Origin: SIG701 sp045611685
GTDB taxonomy: Bacteria > Bacillota > Clostridia > Oscillospirales > CAG-272
NCBI GenBank assembly: GCA_045611685.1
Contig: JAZKXO010000079.1
Span: forward strand, 62,001-126,000
Direction of reading: 5' to 3'
Length of the DNA: 64,000 bases
In this document: positions 53,659-62,052 of the stretch, one piece after another
How positions within the stretch are numbered: the first letter of the stretch is position 1
Layout of the letters: every line of letters begins with the position of its first letter
Translations under genes and position numbers: made by a program
The notes under the pieces: model-generated
Told to the model about the DNA's origin: nothing
Databases searched by the model: none
What the model saw: only the letters and a program-made list of their open reading frames with translations

Positions 53659-54753
53659 TCAATCAAGATAGTCTCTCAGTCGCTTGGAACGGCTCGGATG
53701 ACGCAGTTTACGCAGCGCTTTTGCCTCGATCTGACGGATGCGCTCACGAGTGATATTGAATTCTTTGCCTACCTCTTCCAGCGTTCTGGAGCGGCCGTCG
53801 TCAAGTCCGAAGCGGAGTTTCAGAACGTGCTCCTCGCGGGGAGTCAGCGTGTGAAGAACCTCGCAGAGCTGCTCTCGGAGCAGTGCGTACGAAGCAGCAT
53901 CTGCCGGTGCAGGCGAATCGTCGTCCGGAATGAAGTCACCGAGATGGCTGTCCTCTTCCTCACCGATCGGTGTCTCAAGAGATACGGGATCCTGCGCAAT
54001 CTTCATAATCTCACGGACTTTATCGGCGTTCATACCGATGACATCGGCGATCTCCTCCGCGGTTGCCTCCTTGCCGCGCTCCTGCAAAAGCTGTCGGGAC
54101 ACGCGGGAAACCTTGTGGATCGTTTCGACCATATGGACGGGAATACGAATCGTTCTCGCCTGATCCGCGATAGCACGGGTGATCGCCTGACGGATCCACC
54201 ATGTAGCGTACGTAGAGAACTTATAACCCTTTGCGTAATCAAATTTTTCGACAGCCTTCATAAGGCCAAGGTTTCCTTCCTGGATCAGATCAAGGAAAAA
54301 CATACCCTTGCCTACGTAACGCTTAGCGATGCTTACGACGAGACGGAGATTCGCCTCGACGAGCTGCTGCTTGGCAACCTCGTCGCCCTCTGCCATACGC
54401 TGCGCGAGCAAAAGCTCGCGGTCCGCGTCGAGAAGCGGCACTTTACCGATTTCTTTCAGGTACATACGCACCGGATCGTCAATGGAAAGGCCCTCCTGCG
54501 TGAGAACCTTGTCCATCTCTTCGGGGCTGTCGATCTGATCGAGATCCTCCTCAAGATCTTCGAACTCCGCGGGGTTGATATAACTGGTTACCTCAATACC
54601 GTTGTTTTCCAGCGTCTCGTACAGCTTTTCGATCTGATCGATGTCATAATCGGCAAAATCGATCGCTTCAAGAATGTCGTTGTTGGTAAGCGATCCCTTG
54701 GATTTTCCTTTTTCAATCAGATCACTTACGTCTGTTTTCTTTTCGTTATCCAT
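53659..54753 (-). CDS. rpoD: RNA polymerase primary sigma factor (SigA/RpoD)
   Basis: 364 residues. Region 1.1 is short; region 1.2 contains DPVRMYLKEIGKVPLL. Region 2 contains NLRLVVSIAKRYVGKGM, FLDLIQEGNLGLMKAVEKFD and the -10-reading YKFSTYATWWIRQAITRAI. Region 4 ends with TRERIRQIEAKALRKLRHP for the -35 box. This matches the TTGACA/TATAAT promoters seen across the window. It follows dnaG by 36 bp, the conserved macromolecular-synthesis order. Confidence 0.98.
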   Translation of the reverse strand: MDNEKKTDVSDLIEKGKSKGSLTNNDILEAIDFADYDIDQIEKLYETLENNGIEVTSYINPAEFEDLEEDLDQIDSPEEMDKVLTQEGLSIDDPVRMYLKEIGKVPLLDADRELLLAQRMAEGDEVAKQQLVEANLRLVVSIAKRYVGKGMFFLDLIQEGNLGLMKAVEKFDYAKGYKFSTYATWWIRQAITRAIADQARTIRIPVHMVETIHKVSRVSRQLLQERGKEATAEEIADVIGMNADKVREIMKIAQDPVSLETPIGEEEDSHLGDFIPDDDSPAPADAASYALLREQLCEVLHTLTPREEHVLKLRFGLDDGRSRTLEEVGKEFNITRERIRQIEAKALRKLRHPSRSKRLRDYLD

Positions 54754-54789
54754 GCACTTTTTTCCTTCCGATATGTAGTTTTTACAAAG

Positions 54790-56565
54790 TCATGTATCAG
54801 AGCGCGGCGTAGTGTTTTTAAGTTCACCGCGTTTCTTTTGAATATGGTATAAAAAATCGTCGTCCGTTTTCCTTCGGTTCTTCTCGTTCTCGTCGCGAAG
54901 CGCACGTACGGTTTCATCAAAGACCGAGGGGCCGTTGTCCGTCAGCTGTTGTCGCTTATGAAGCATACTGACCGCGCGCGAAACCTCCTCTTGCGTGAAG
55001 GCCTCGGAAAGGAGTGCGAGATCAAAGCCGCCCGCTTGCTCTCCGTCCTTTATCGTCTCGTAGAGACGTCGCCCGAGCTCCGTCGGGAAATCGTCGGCAT
55101 CGAGCGGTTTCCCGCTTACTGCTTGGGTCAGGTACTCTTTTCGGAGCATGACAAGTCCGAGAAGCGTTTCCTCCAGCCGCGCCGCCTTTGTGTGTTTGGC
55201 AAAATCCGGATTGACGCGATCGGAGATGCCCATGCCGGCGCGGTACAACTCCCCGGGTCGTTCCTTTTTCTCATTTCGCGCACGCCGGCGGATTGCCGAA
55301 TCAACGTCGTTTTTAAGGCTCTTTACATCCACGCCGAGCACGGATGCCGCCTTCGCCGTGTATATTTCCCGCTCCACGCCGGAATATACATTTGATATCT
55401 CCGCCGTAATAAGCGCCGCGGCCTTGATCTTTTGTTCCGGAACGCTTATATCATGCTCGGCTAAGATATTATCAAGTTTGAAGTCGAAGCGGGTTCGCCC
55501 CTCGTCGAGGAGAGAGGCAAACTTTTTCGCCCCGAACGCTTTTATATATTCGTCCGGATCCTTCGCGCCGTCCATTTTGATCACGCGGGCATCCACACCC
55601 GCCTCAGAAAGAATGCGGAGCGCTTTGTTCGTCGCCGTCTGTCCTGCGCCGTCGCTGTCATAGGCGAGGACAACGTTTTCCGTATACTTGCGTATGATGC
55701 GTGCATGCTCGGGGGTGATTGCCGTGCCGAGCGTAGCGACGGCGTTCTCAAAGCCCGCCGCATGGAGTGTAATGACGTCCATGTACCCTTCGCAAAGGAT
55801 AAGACGTTTCTCCGCGTGGGCCTTCGCGAAATTGAGCGCAAACAGATTGCGGCTTTTCTTGAACGCAGGCGTATCGGAGGAGTTCAGGTACTTCGGCTTG
55901 GAATCGTCAAGCACACGGCCGCCGAACGCTATGATATTGCCCGTTACGTCAATAAGCGGGAACATAAGGCGTCCTCGAAAGATATCGTACACATGTCCCT
56001 TTTCGCTTCTCGCGCAAAAATAGCCCGTAATCATCTCCTCGTCGGTGTAGCCGTTCCTTCTGAGGTGATCGCGCAGCGAATTGAACGACTGCGGCGCGTA
56101 GCCGAGTCCGAAACGGCGTGCCACCGTGGTGGAGAGTTTTCGTTTTTCGAGATACGCTCTCGCCGGCGCACCGATCTTGTCATCAAACAAACAGTCGCGG
56201 AAAAACCGCGCGGCACAGAGATTCATTTCGAGAATTCGTTTGCGGCCGACTTCGCGTTTTTCGTCGCGCTCGTCATCGGGAAGTGTGATCCCTGCCCTTT
56301 TAGCGAGAAATTCAAGTGCCGATCGGTAGTCGAGATTCTCTATCCGCATAACGAAGCTGATTACATCTCCGCCCGCACCGCAGCCGAAACAGTAGAAATG
56401 CGGCTCACCGTTCGTGAAGACGGTAAAAGACGGCGATCGCTCGCTGTGGAACGGACAAAGCCCGTGCAGGTTGGAGCCCGCACGCTTCAAGGGAACGTAC
56501 GAGGAGATCACGTCCACGATGTCGCACCGATGCTTCAAGTCTTCAATTATGCTGTGAGGAATCAT
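54790..56565 (-). CDS. dnaG: DNA primase
   Basis: 591 residues. The N-terminal CHC2 zinc finger (CPFHSERSPSF ... FYCFGCGAGGD), the TOPRIM core with the catalytic acids (LILCEGYMDVI and LAYDSDGAGQTA) and a divergent helicase-binding C-terminus are visible. It makes RNA primers for replication. GGGAGGG precedes ATG 56565. It lies between dgt and rpoD. Confidence 0.97.
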   Translation of the reverse strand: MIPHSIIEDLKHRCDIVDVISSYVPLKRAGSNLHGLCPFHSERSPSFTVFTNGEPHFYCFGCGAGGDVISFVMRIENLDYRSALEFLAKRAGITLPDDERDEKREVGRKRILEMNLCAARFFRDCLFDDKIGAPARAYLEKRKLSTTVARRFGLGYAPQSFNSLRDHLRRNGYTDEEMITGYFCARSEKGHVYDIFRGRLMFPLIDVTGNIIAFGGRVLDDSKPKYLNSSDTPAFKKSRNLFALNFAKAHAEKRLILCEGYMDVITLHAAGFENAVATLGTAITPEHARIIRKYTENVVLAYDSDGAGQTATNKALRILSEAGVDARVIKMDGAKDPDEYIKAFGAKKFASLLDEGRTRFDFKLDNILAEHDISVPEQKIKAAALITAEISNVYSGVEREIYTAKAASVLGVDVKSLKNDVDSAIRRRARNEKKERPGELYRAGMGISDRVNPDFAKHTKAARLEETLLGLVMLRKEYLTQAVSGKPLDADDFPTELGRRLYETIKDGEQAGGFDLALLSEAFTQEEVSRAVSMLHKRQQLTDNGPSVFDETVRALRDENEKNRRKTDDDFLYHIQKKRGELKNTTPRSDT

Positions 56566-56598
56566 AGACGGCCCTCCCTTCCCTTTTATGTAGTTTTA

Positions 56599-57621
56599 TC
56601 AGTTGTCGCCCTCCGGCGTCCGCCATACGCTGGGGATAAACAGTTCCTTGTACAGATCAATGGCGTACCGATCCGTCATGCTGGCGATATAGTCGCACAC
56701 GCACCGTCCGAGCGGTTCCGTCTCCAGATTCCGACGATAGAGATCCGGCAGCTTATGCGGATAGCGCGTGTAGTATTCGTAAAGACGGGCAAGCATTTCT
56801 CTTGCCTTTACCTCCTCCGCTTTCGCGATCGGATTAAAGTATACGTTATCGAAAAGGAATCGGCGCAGGCGCATGGTAGCGTCCCCGATCTCCTCGGTCA
56901 TCCGAATCGTGTCAGCACCCGCACTTCCTTCAATGACGGCGGAAACCATCGTATTGATGCGGTGGCCGTGGCCCTCGCCGAGTACTTTCAGAATATCGGT
57001 AGGAATATCGGAAATCTTCAGTATCCCCGCACGGCACGCGTCGTCGATATCGTGATTGATGTACGCGATGCGGTCGGCAAATTTGACGATCACGCCCTCA
57101 AGCGTGGACGCTATATCGTCGCCGGTATGATTGACGATACCGTCGCGGACCTCCCACGTGAGATTGAGACCGCGGCCGTTATTTTCCAGTTTCTCCACCA
57201 CGCGCAGGCTTTGCTTATAATGGGTAAATTCGGGTGAATAGCACTGCTGCATAACGACCTCGCCGGCATGTCCGAACGGGGTGTGCCCGAGATCGTGTCC
57301 GAGGGCGATCGCCTCCGTCAAGTCCTCGTTCAGCATAAGCGCACGGGCGATGATTCTGGCAATCTGGCACACTTCAAGCGTGTGCGTCATACGCGTGCGA
57401 TAATGCTCGTCCTGCGGAAAAAGGAAGACCTGCGTTTTATGGACGAGCCGGCGGAACGATTTCGAATGAATGATTCTGTCCCGATCTCGCTGGAAATCGG
57501 TGCGGTTGGGGCACGGCTCGCAAGGGTGGTCTCTGCCGCGTGTGTTTTCCGTCAAAAAAGCGCGCGGTGAAAGCGTCCGCCGTTCCCGTTCGCAAAAGAG
57601 CTGACTGACCGATTTCTCCAT
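56599..57621 (-). CDS. dgt: Deoxyguanosine triphosphate triphosphohydrolase-like HD protein
   Basis: 340 residues. The HD-domain motifs are HTLEVCQIARIIARAL, LGHDLGHTPFGHAGE and IVKFADRIAYINHDIDDA. FQRDRDRIIHSKSFRRLVHKTQVF near residue 50 is typical of the family. It hydrolyses dNTPs to deoxynucleoside and triphosphate; the specificity is not certain. AGGAGG precedes ATG 57621. In many Firmicutes the same gene precedes dnaG-rpoD. Confidence 0.93.
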   Translation of the reverse strand: MEKSVSQLFCERERRTLSPRAFLTENTRGRDHPCEPCPNRTDFQRDRDRIIHSKSFRRLVHKTQVFLFPQDEHYRTRMTHTLEVCQIARIIARALMLNEDLTEAIALGHDLGHTPFGHAGEVVMQQCYSPEFTHYKQSLRVVEKLENNGRGLNLTWEVRDGIVNHTGDDIASTLEGVIVKFADRIAYINHDIDDACRAGILKISDIPTDILKVLGEGHGHRINTMVSAVIEGSAGADTIRMTEEIGDATMRLRRFLFDNVYFNPIAKAEEVKAREMLARLYEYYTRYPHKLPDLYRRNLETEPLGRCVCDYIASMTDRYAIDLYKELFIPSVWRTPEGDN

Positions 57622-57694
57622 ACGCGCCTCCTAAACATATTCTCAAAAGGTAACTGCAGATATAATATACGCAAAATTACTCTTTTTTACTTTT

Positions 57695-57705
57695 TTTGTC
57701 GAAAA
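57695..57705. promoter_or_regulatory. Possible Spo0A box upstream of dgt-dnaG-rpoD
   Basis: TTGTCGAAAA contains an exact TGTCGAA (57697-57703), the core of the Spo0A-binding consensus, 76 bp upstream of dgt. A seven-base match can occur by chance several times in a window of this size. Confidence 0.3.
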
Positions 57706-57711
57706 TTAATC

Positions 57712-58347
57712 TCACCCTATATGCGGGCGTTCTTCGTGTCCGATCACGTCGACCGAGGTTCTGCCGCCGGTCAGTTCCGTAAGTATGCCCGTTATCTCGT
57801 CCACGCGCTCTGCCGGAACGCCCGCGCGGATCGTTACCGCCTCATCAAAGTCCGCGGCATCTTCCGTAACACCGATTTTAGGCAACTGTACTGTAACCTT
57901 CTGATAATCGGAATAACTAACGCGAACCGAAAGAACTGCATAGTCCGCCATCGCAACGATCCCCGCGGCATCAATCGCAAGTTTTGCAGATGCCGAATAT
58001 GCGCGGACGAGCCCGCCCGCGCCAAGAAGAACGCCGCCGAAATAACGGGTAACCACGACGCAGAGATCGGTAGCGCCGGACATTTTGAGCACGTTCAGAA
58101 CGGGCACGCCGGCTGTTCCCTGCGGCTCACCGTCATCGGAATAGCGCGCTATTGCTCCACCGTTCAGAATATACGCGTACACGTTATGCGAGGCATCGTG
58201 ATATTTTCGGCGCATTTCCGCGATGAGTTCCCGTGCCTCTTCCTCGGAGGTTACGGGTGCCGCCGTTCCGATGAAGATAGATTTTTTCTCCTCCATCTCT
58301 GCCGAAGCACGGCGGGCAAGTGTAATCCTTCCGCTTGTTTCTGCCAT
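57712..58347 (-). CDS. yigZ: YigZ/IMPACT-family protein
   Basis: 211 residues from ATG 58347 (MAETSGRITL), preceded by TGGAGGAT that lies in the end of hflX; the hflX stop is one base upstream. The UPF0029/IMPACT N-terminal domain has KKSIFIGTAAPV, KYHDASHNVYAYIL, YSDDGEPQGTAGVPVLNVL and VVVTRYFGGVLLGAGGLVRAY. A DUF1949 ferredoxin-like C-terminal domain follows. Members are linked to translation control, but no reaction is established. Confidence 0.92.
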   Translation of the reverse strand: MAETSGRITLARRASAEMEEKKSIFIGTAAPVTSEEEARELIAEMRRKYHDASHNVYAYILNGGAIARYSDDGEPQGTAGVPVLNVLKMSGATDLCVVVTRYFGGVLLGAGGLVRAYSASAKLAIDAAGIVAMADYAVLSVRVSYSDYQKVTVQLPKIGVTEDAADFDEAVTIRAGVPAERVDEITGILTELTGGRTSVDVIGHEERPHIG

Positions 58348-58348
58348 G

Positions 58349-59698
58349 TCAGAAATCCTCCAAAAGTCCGTCCTCGTCGTCCATAACGGAGTCGCGCACC
58401 GGACGGATGATATACGATGCAAGCTTGCCCCTGAGGCGGGCATCAACCGTTGCGGTAACGAGCACACCGTCCTCGGTGTATTCCACTTCTACGCCATGAG
58501 CAGAGGCGTATAGAAGATTCAACGCCGCACCGTCGGAATGCGGCAGAAGGAATTTCTCCCTCGTCCGTCCGCCCGCGGCGATCCGCTCGAGCGTCTCCTC
58601 AAATTCTTCTAGTCCCTCGCCGGTTTTCGCCGAGATGAACACGGCCTCACATCCGTTTTCCGAAGCCACGCGGCGCATTTCGGTAAGAGAGGTCGGATCG
58701 GTACACAGATCGCATTTATTGAACACGAACAGTACCGGCTTTCCTTCCGCACCGAGATCACGGAGAAGTCCGTCCGTTACCTTCAGCTGATCGGCAAACT
58801 CCGGATCGGATGCATCACACACGTTCAGAATCACATCCGAAAGCGCCGCCTCCTCCAAAGTGGAGCGGAACGCTTTTATAAGATGATGCGGGAGATTACG
58901 GATAAATCCGACGGTATCCGTCAAAAGAAGCTTCATGCCGGACGGCAGAACATACTGCCGCGTGGTAGGATCGAGCGTGGCGAACAGTTTGTCCTCTGCC
59001 AAGATGCCCGCACCCGTGAGCGTATTGAGAAGCGTGGATTTTCCCGCGTTCGTATACCCGACGATCGCACATCGAACGAGTCCTGAACGGTCGCGCGAAG
59101 CGCGCATTGTGGCTCTGGCGGATTCCACATTCCTCAGTTGCTCCTCCAGCGCGTGGATACGGGATTTGATCCGACGGCGATCCACCTCGAGCTTGGTCTC
59201 ACCGGGGCCGCGCGTACCGATGCCGCCGCCGAGGCGAGACATATCCTTACCCTTGCCCGCAAGACGCGGCGCCGTATAACGGAGCTGTGCCAGTTCGACC
59301 TGCAGACGTCCCTCGGACGTAACAGCGTGTTTTGCAAATATATCAAGGATCAGCATAGAGCGGTCAAGAACCTCGACCTCCCTGTCGATCGCTTTTTCGA
59401 TTTCGCGCAGCTGTGATGGCGAAAGCTCACAATCGAACACCACGAGCGACGCCTCTTCGGTATTGCAGAGTTCGGAGAGTTCCCGGAGTTTGCCGCTGCC
59501 GAAGCAGGTAGAAGCATCGGGGCGGTCTCGCATCTGCGTGACGGTGGCGACGAGCGCGGCGCCCGCCGTGTCAAGAAGCCGTTCCAATTCCCCGAGTGAG
59601 ACCTCGCACTCGCGCTCGCCTCCCTGGGGAAAGATCGCGCAGGCAATGGCGCGGGGCATCTCGGACGTATCTTCGCGAAGTAAAACATTCTGAGCCAT
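58349..59698 (-). CDS. hflX: Ribosome-associated GTPase HflX
   Basis: 449 residues. The N-terminal HflX domain contains VVFDCELSPSQLREIEKAI and the ribosome-contacting LRYTAPRLAGKGKDMSRLGGGIGTRGPGETKLE region. The GTPase domain has G1 GYTNAGKSTLLN, G3 DTVGFI and G4 NKCDL. HflX splits stalled 70S ribosomes. The ribosome site GAGGAGG follows a small hairpin (ACGGTC / GACCGT, 59711-59729). It is co-transcribed with yigZ. Confidence 0.95.
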   Translation of the reverse strand: MAQNVLLREDTSEMPRAIACAIFPQGGERECEVSLGELERLLDTAGAALVATVTQMRDRPDASTCFGSGKLRELSELCNTEEASLVVFDCELSPSQLREIEKAIDREVEVLDRSMLILDIFAKHAVTSEGRLQVELAQLRYTAPRLAGKGKDMSRLGGGIGTRGPGETKLEVDRRRIKSRIHALEEQLRNVESARATMRASRDRSGLVRCAIVGYTNAGKSTLLNTLTGAGILAEDKLFATLDPTTRQYVLPSGMKLLLTDTVGFIRNLPHHLIKAFRSTLEEAALSDVILNVCDASDPEFADQLKVTDGLLRDLGAEGKPVLFVFNKCDLCTDPTSLTEMRRVASENGCEAVFISAKTGEGLEEFEETLERIAAGGRTREKFLLPHSDGAALNLLYASAHGVEVEYTEDGVLVTATVDARLRGKLASYIIRPVRDSVMDDEDGLLEDF

Positions 59699-59734
59699 AA
59701 AATCCTCCTCACGGTCAAAATTCGACCGTATAAA

Positions 59735-59784
59735 CGAAAAATCGGATAAGACGGGCGCTGAACCGCGCTTTGTCTTATCCGATT
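59735..59784 (-). terminator. Terminator of rpmE
   Basis: A 13-bp stem (AATCGGATAAGAC / GTCTTATCCGATT) closes a 19-base GC-rich loop that can form its own helix; the minus strand continues TTTTTCG. Confidence 0.85.
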
Positions 59785-59804
59785 CGTGACATTACAGGTA
59801 CAGA

Positions 59805-60023
59805 TTATTTGCCGGATGCAGCAAGACGCTTCTTGAACTTATCAACACGTCCGCCGGCATCAACGAATTTCTGCTTACCGGTAAAGAACGGATGGCACTT
59901 TGAGCAAATATCAACGCGCAACTCACCGTTTGCATCGCCCTTGGTAGAGCGGGTAACGACAGTCTCACCGCAAGCGCAGCGGATCGTTACTTCTTTATAA
60001 TCGGGATGAATTCCACTCTTCAT
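59805..60023 (-). CDS. rpmE: 50S ribosomal protein L31, zinc-binding type
   Basis: 72 residues with the Cys zinc site CACG and CSKC (the C+ form) and the motif HPFFTGKQKFVDAGGRVDKF. The start ATG 60023 follows AGAGAGG. It is a single-gene unit between sigE and hflX with its own terminator. Confidence 0.97.
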   Translation of the reverse strand: MKSGIHPDYKEVTIRCACGETVVTRSTKGDANGELRVDICSKCHPFFTGKQKFVDAGGRVDKFKKRLAASGK

Positions 60024-60116
60024 TATTACACCTCTCTCTGTAGATATTCATATGGATGTATTATATCACACATTTGAAGACAAATCAATACCTTTTTCAC
60101 ACTTTTTTCTGATTTT

Positions 60117-60854
60117 TCAGATTTTTGTTTCGATCCTGTCCTTCAATCGGCGGATGATCTTCTTCTCAAGCCTTGAAATGTACGATTGCGAAATGCCCAG
60201 CATATCTGCTACCTCTTTCTGCGTCCGCTCTTCCCCACCCGTAAGACCGTATCTCAGTTCAATGATGAGCCGCTCCCGCTCGCCGAGCTCGGAAACCGCC
60301 GCGCGGATCGTCCGTTCATCCTCGCTCCGCTCGAGATCGCGTCCTACCGTATCCTCCTCCGTTCCGATGACGTCCGACAGCAGAAGCTCGTTCCCGTCCC
60401 AGTCGATATTGAGCGGCTCGTCAATAGAGACCTCTCCGCGAAGGGAGGAATTTTTCCTTATGTACATAAGTATCTCGTTTTCGATGCACCTCGAAGCGTA
60501 CGTCGCCAGCTTGATCTGCCGTCCCGCCTGGAACGTACGGATCGCCTTGATAAGTCCGATCGTGCCGATCGAGATAAGATCCTCGATCCCGATACCGGTG
60601 TTCTCAAATTTTCGCGCGATATACACTACAAGCCGGAGATTATGTTCGATGAGCTGTGCGGATGCACTTTCGTCCTCCGCAAGGCGGGCGATGGCGTCGG
60701 CCTCCTCTTCGGCGGATAGCGGCGGCGGCAGCACCTCCGCGCCGTTGACATAGAATGTGCCGTAATCCCCCGCGTTAAGGCAGGCGGTAAGAAGCCGCCC
60801 CACAAGCGAGCGGAAATCGCTCATAACCGTTAGAATTCCGTTACTGATACGCAT
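60117..60854 (-). CDS. sigE: Sporulation sigma factor SigE (pro-sigma-E)
   Basis: 245 residues from ATG 60854 (MRISNGIL), with AGGGGAC seven bases upstream. An N-terminal pro-sequence of about 30 residues precedes the SigE-specific EVLPPPLSAEEEADAI. Region 2 has NLRLVVYIARKFENTGIGIE, DLISIGTIGLIKAIRTF and LATYASRCIENEILMYIRK; DEPLNIDWDGNELLLSD is near-diagnostic for SigE/SigK. Region 4 has MLGISQSYISRLEKKIIRRL. SpoIIGA, encoded 31 bp upstream, cleaves the pro-sequence. The downstream gene is rpmE rather than the frequent sigG. Confidence 0.96.
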   Translation of the reverse strand: MRISNGILTVMSDFRSLVGRLLTACLNAGDYGTFYVNGAEVLPPPLSAEEEADAIARLAEDESASAQLIEHNLRLVVYIARKFENTGIGIEDLISIGTIGLIKAIRTFQAGRQIKLATYASRCIENEILMYIRKNSSLRGEVSIDEPLNIDWDGNELLLSDVIGTEEDTVGRDLERSEDERTIRAAVSELGERERLIIELRYGLTGGEERTQKEVADMLGISQSYISRLEKKIIRRLKDRIETKI

Positions 60855-60885
60855 ACGTTTGTCCCCTATGTATAAAATGGTAAAA

Positions 60886-61746
60886 TCAAAAAAGAAGTGA
60901 TGCCGGAAGCAAAGCGCGCGCGCCGCCGTATCCGGACGCACCGTCCGCACCGTGATCGACGGAGACCACGGCACAGCGATGCACCTCGCGCCCGCCCCGA
61001 CGGATCGTCAGATCACGGCAAAGAAATCCATAAATGAGGCGTGTCCCGCCGACAGTCCTCACGGGCACCGCACGCACACCGACCGAAGCCTCCGCCGGTT
61101 CGCCCTTGAAAACGGTATCCGCGAGCGTGCCGAGAAGTTCGCGCGCCGCAGGCAGGCTGAGAAGAACGACCGGATACCCACCGATCGGATCGGTGAGAAG
61201 ATTCCCGCTGTCAACGAGCGCCCGTCCCTGCCACGTTCTCCCCTCCCGGGAAATGACGATCTCCGCATACCCACCGGCAAGACGCCGCCGCGCAAAACGG
61301 ATGCATCCGACAAGCGCGATCCCACCCGCCAGAAGCATATCCCCGCCTCCGACGGAAAGATTCCCGCCGAACAGCCCTGAGAAAGCAGTCATAATCCCGC
61401 CGAGAAGCGTGCCCGCGCCCCATACGGTAAGCGTAGTGCGAAGGAGTGAACGAAGCCCACCTTCCAAGCCGAAGGCAATCACGGACAGAAGCATCGAAAC
61501 GAAAACGGCGAAAATGGCGCCAAAAAATCCTCCGGGCAAAAAGAGAACGGCGACAATCCCGTACAGACCGCCCACGGCGGATGCCAGAACGCATCTTGGA
61601 AGCGTTGTCGGGAGAGAAAGTAGTTTTGCCGCCGCAAACAGCGACAGGTAGTCCATACTGAAATCAATAAGGAAGAGTACATCCGCGTACAGTACCGTAT
61701 CCGTATTGCTCCCTCCCTGCCGACGAGATGTTATTGATGAGAACAT
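60886..61746 (-). CDS. spoIIGA: Sigma-E processing peptidase SpoIIGA
   Basis: 286 residues if ATG 61746 is used. The family begins VLYADVLFLIDFSMDYLSLF, followed by five hydrophobic helices, a Gly-rich segment and a cytoplasmic aspartic-protease-like domain with the catalytic Asp in ALVDSGNLLTDP. It cuts pro-SigE at the septum in the mother cell. The start is uncertain: ATG 61746 overlaps a TATAATG sequence that could be the promoter -10 box, while the good GGAGGGAG site (about 61710) has no ATG, GTG or TTG at a normal distance in frame. Confidence 0.9.
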   Translation of the reverse strand: MFSSITSRRQGGSNTDTVLYADVLFLIDFSMDYLSLFAAAKLLSLPTTLPRCVLASAVGGLYGIVAVLFLPGGFFGAIFAVFVSMLLSVIAFGLEGGLRSLLRTTLTVWGAGTLLGGIMTAFSGLFGGNLSVGGGDMLLAGGIALVGCIRFARRRLAGGYAEIVISREGRTWQGRALVDSGNLLTDPIGGYPVVLLSLPAARELLGTLADTVFKGEPAEASVGVRAVPVRTVGGTRLIYGFLCRDLTIRRGGREVHRCAVVSVDHGADGASGYGGARALLPASLLF

Positions 61747-61897
61747 TATACCGCGCCCGTTTTGCGATTTCTGTCGGTATCCGCAGGGCGACACGGATCG
61801 AATATTGAAGAGATGCGGCAAAGCCCGCGTTTCCCCTTGAGAAATCACCTTTCGAGCGTAAAAAAATGAAAATTCATGCGCAAAAAATCAACATTTC

Positions 61898-61932
61898 CGG
61901 CAAAAATGTATATTTTTGCGGCAAAAATGTAT
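61898..61932 (+). repeat. Two 14-bp direct repeats 21 bp apart upstream of the -35 box
   Basis: CGGCAAAAATGTAT occurs at 61898-61911 and 61919-61932, exactly two helical turns apart and ending nine bases before TTGACA. A degenerate third copy starts near 61878. They could bind an activator or bend the DNA through phased A-tracts. Confidence 0.75.
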
Positions 61933-61941
61933 GAACCCCTC

Positions 61942-61970
61942 TTGACACAAGTGTATAATGCGTGTATAAT
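61942..61970 (+). promoter_or_regulatory. Consensus sigma-A promoter of the amino-acid ABC operon
   Basis: TTGACA (61942-61947), a 17-bp spacer and TATAAT (61965-61970) match consensus perfectly. A second TATAAT (61954-61959) lies 11 bp upstream in a GTGTATAAT duplication. Confidence 0.9.
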
Positions 61971-61974
61971 TACA

Positions 61975-62005
61975 GCATATGAATGATAATCGTTCATCCA
62001 TATGC
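61975..62005 (+). promoter_or_regulatory. 31-bp imperfect palindrome at the transcription start (operator-like)
   Basis: GCATATG (61975-61981) and CATATGC (61999-62005) are exact inverted arms, and ATGA/TCAT (61983-61986 and 61994-61997) extend the symmetry. Its position just after the -10 box suits a repressor. Confidence 0.6.
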
Positions 62006-62052
62006 ACACAAATTTCATTATTTATTACTTAAGCACACAAAGGAGATTCATC

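Larger units (their letters stand above)
61747..62052. other. Intergenic control region between spoIIGA and the ABC transporter
   Basis: This 306-bp stretch has no gene that I can support. It holds three phased copies of GCAAAAA (starting 61880, 61900 and 61921). The last two belong to an exact 14-bp direct repeat, CGGCAAAAATGTAT (61898-61911 and 61919-61932). A consensus promoter and a palindrome follow. The part near spoIIGA is GC-rich and featureless apart from TATAAT (minus strand, 61745-61750). Confidence 0.7.

Noticed and set aside
55705..57237. 510-codon plus-strand frame opposite dnaG and dgt
   Set aside because: It spans two conserved minus-strand genes and their gap; the protein is Arg/Val-rich without recognisable motifs.
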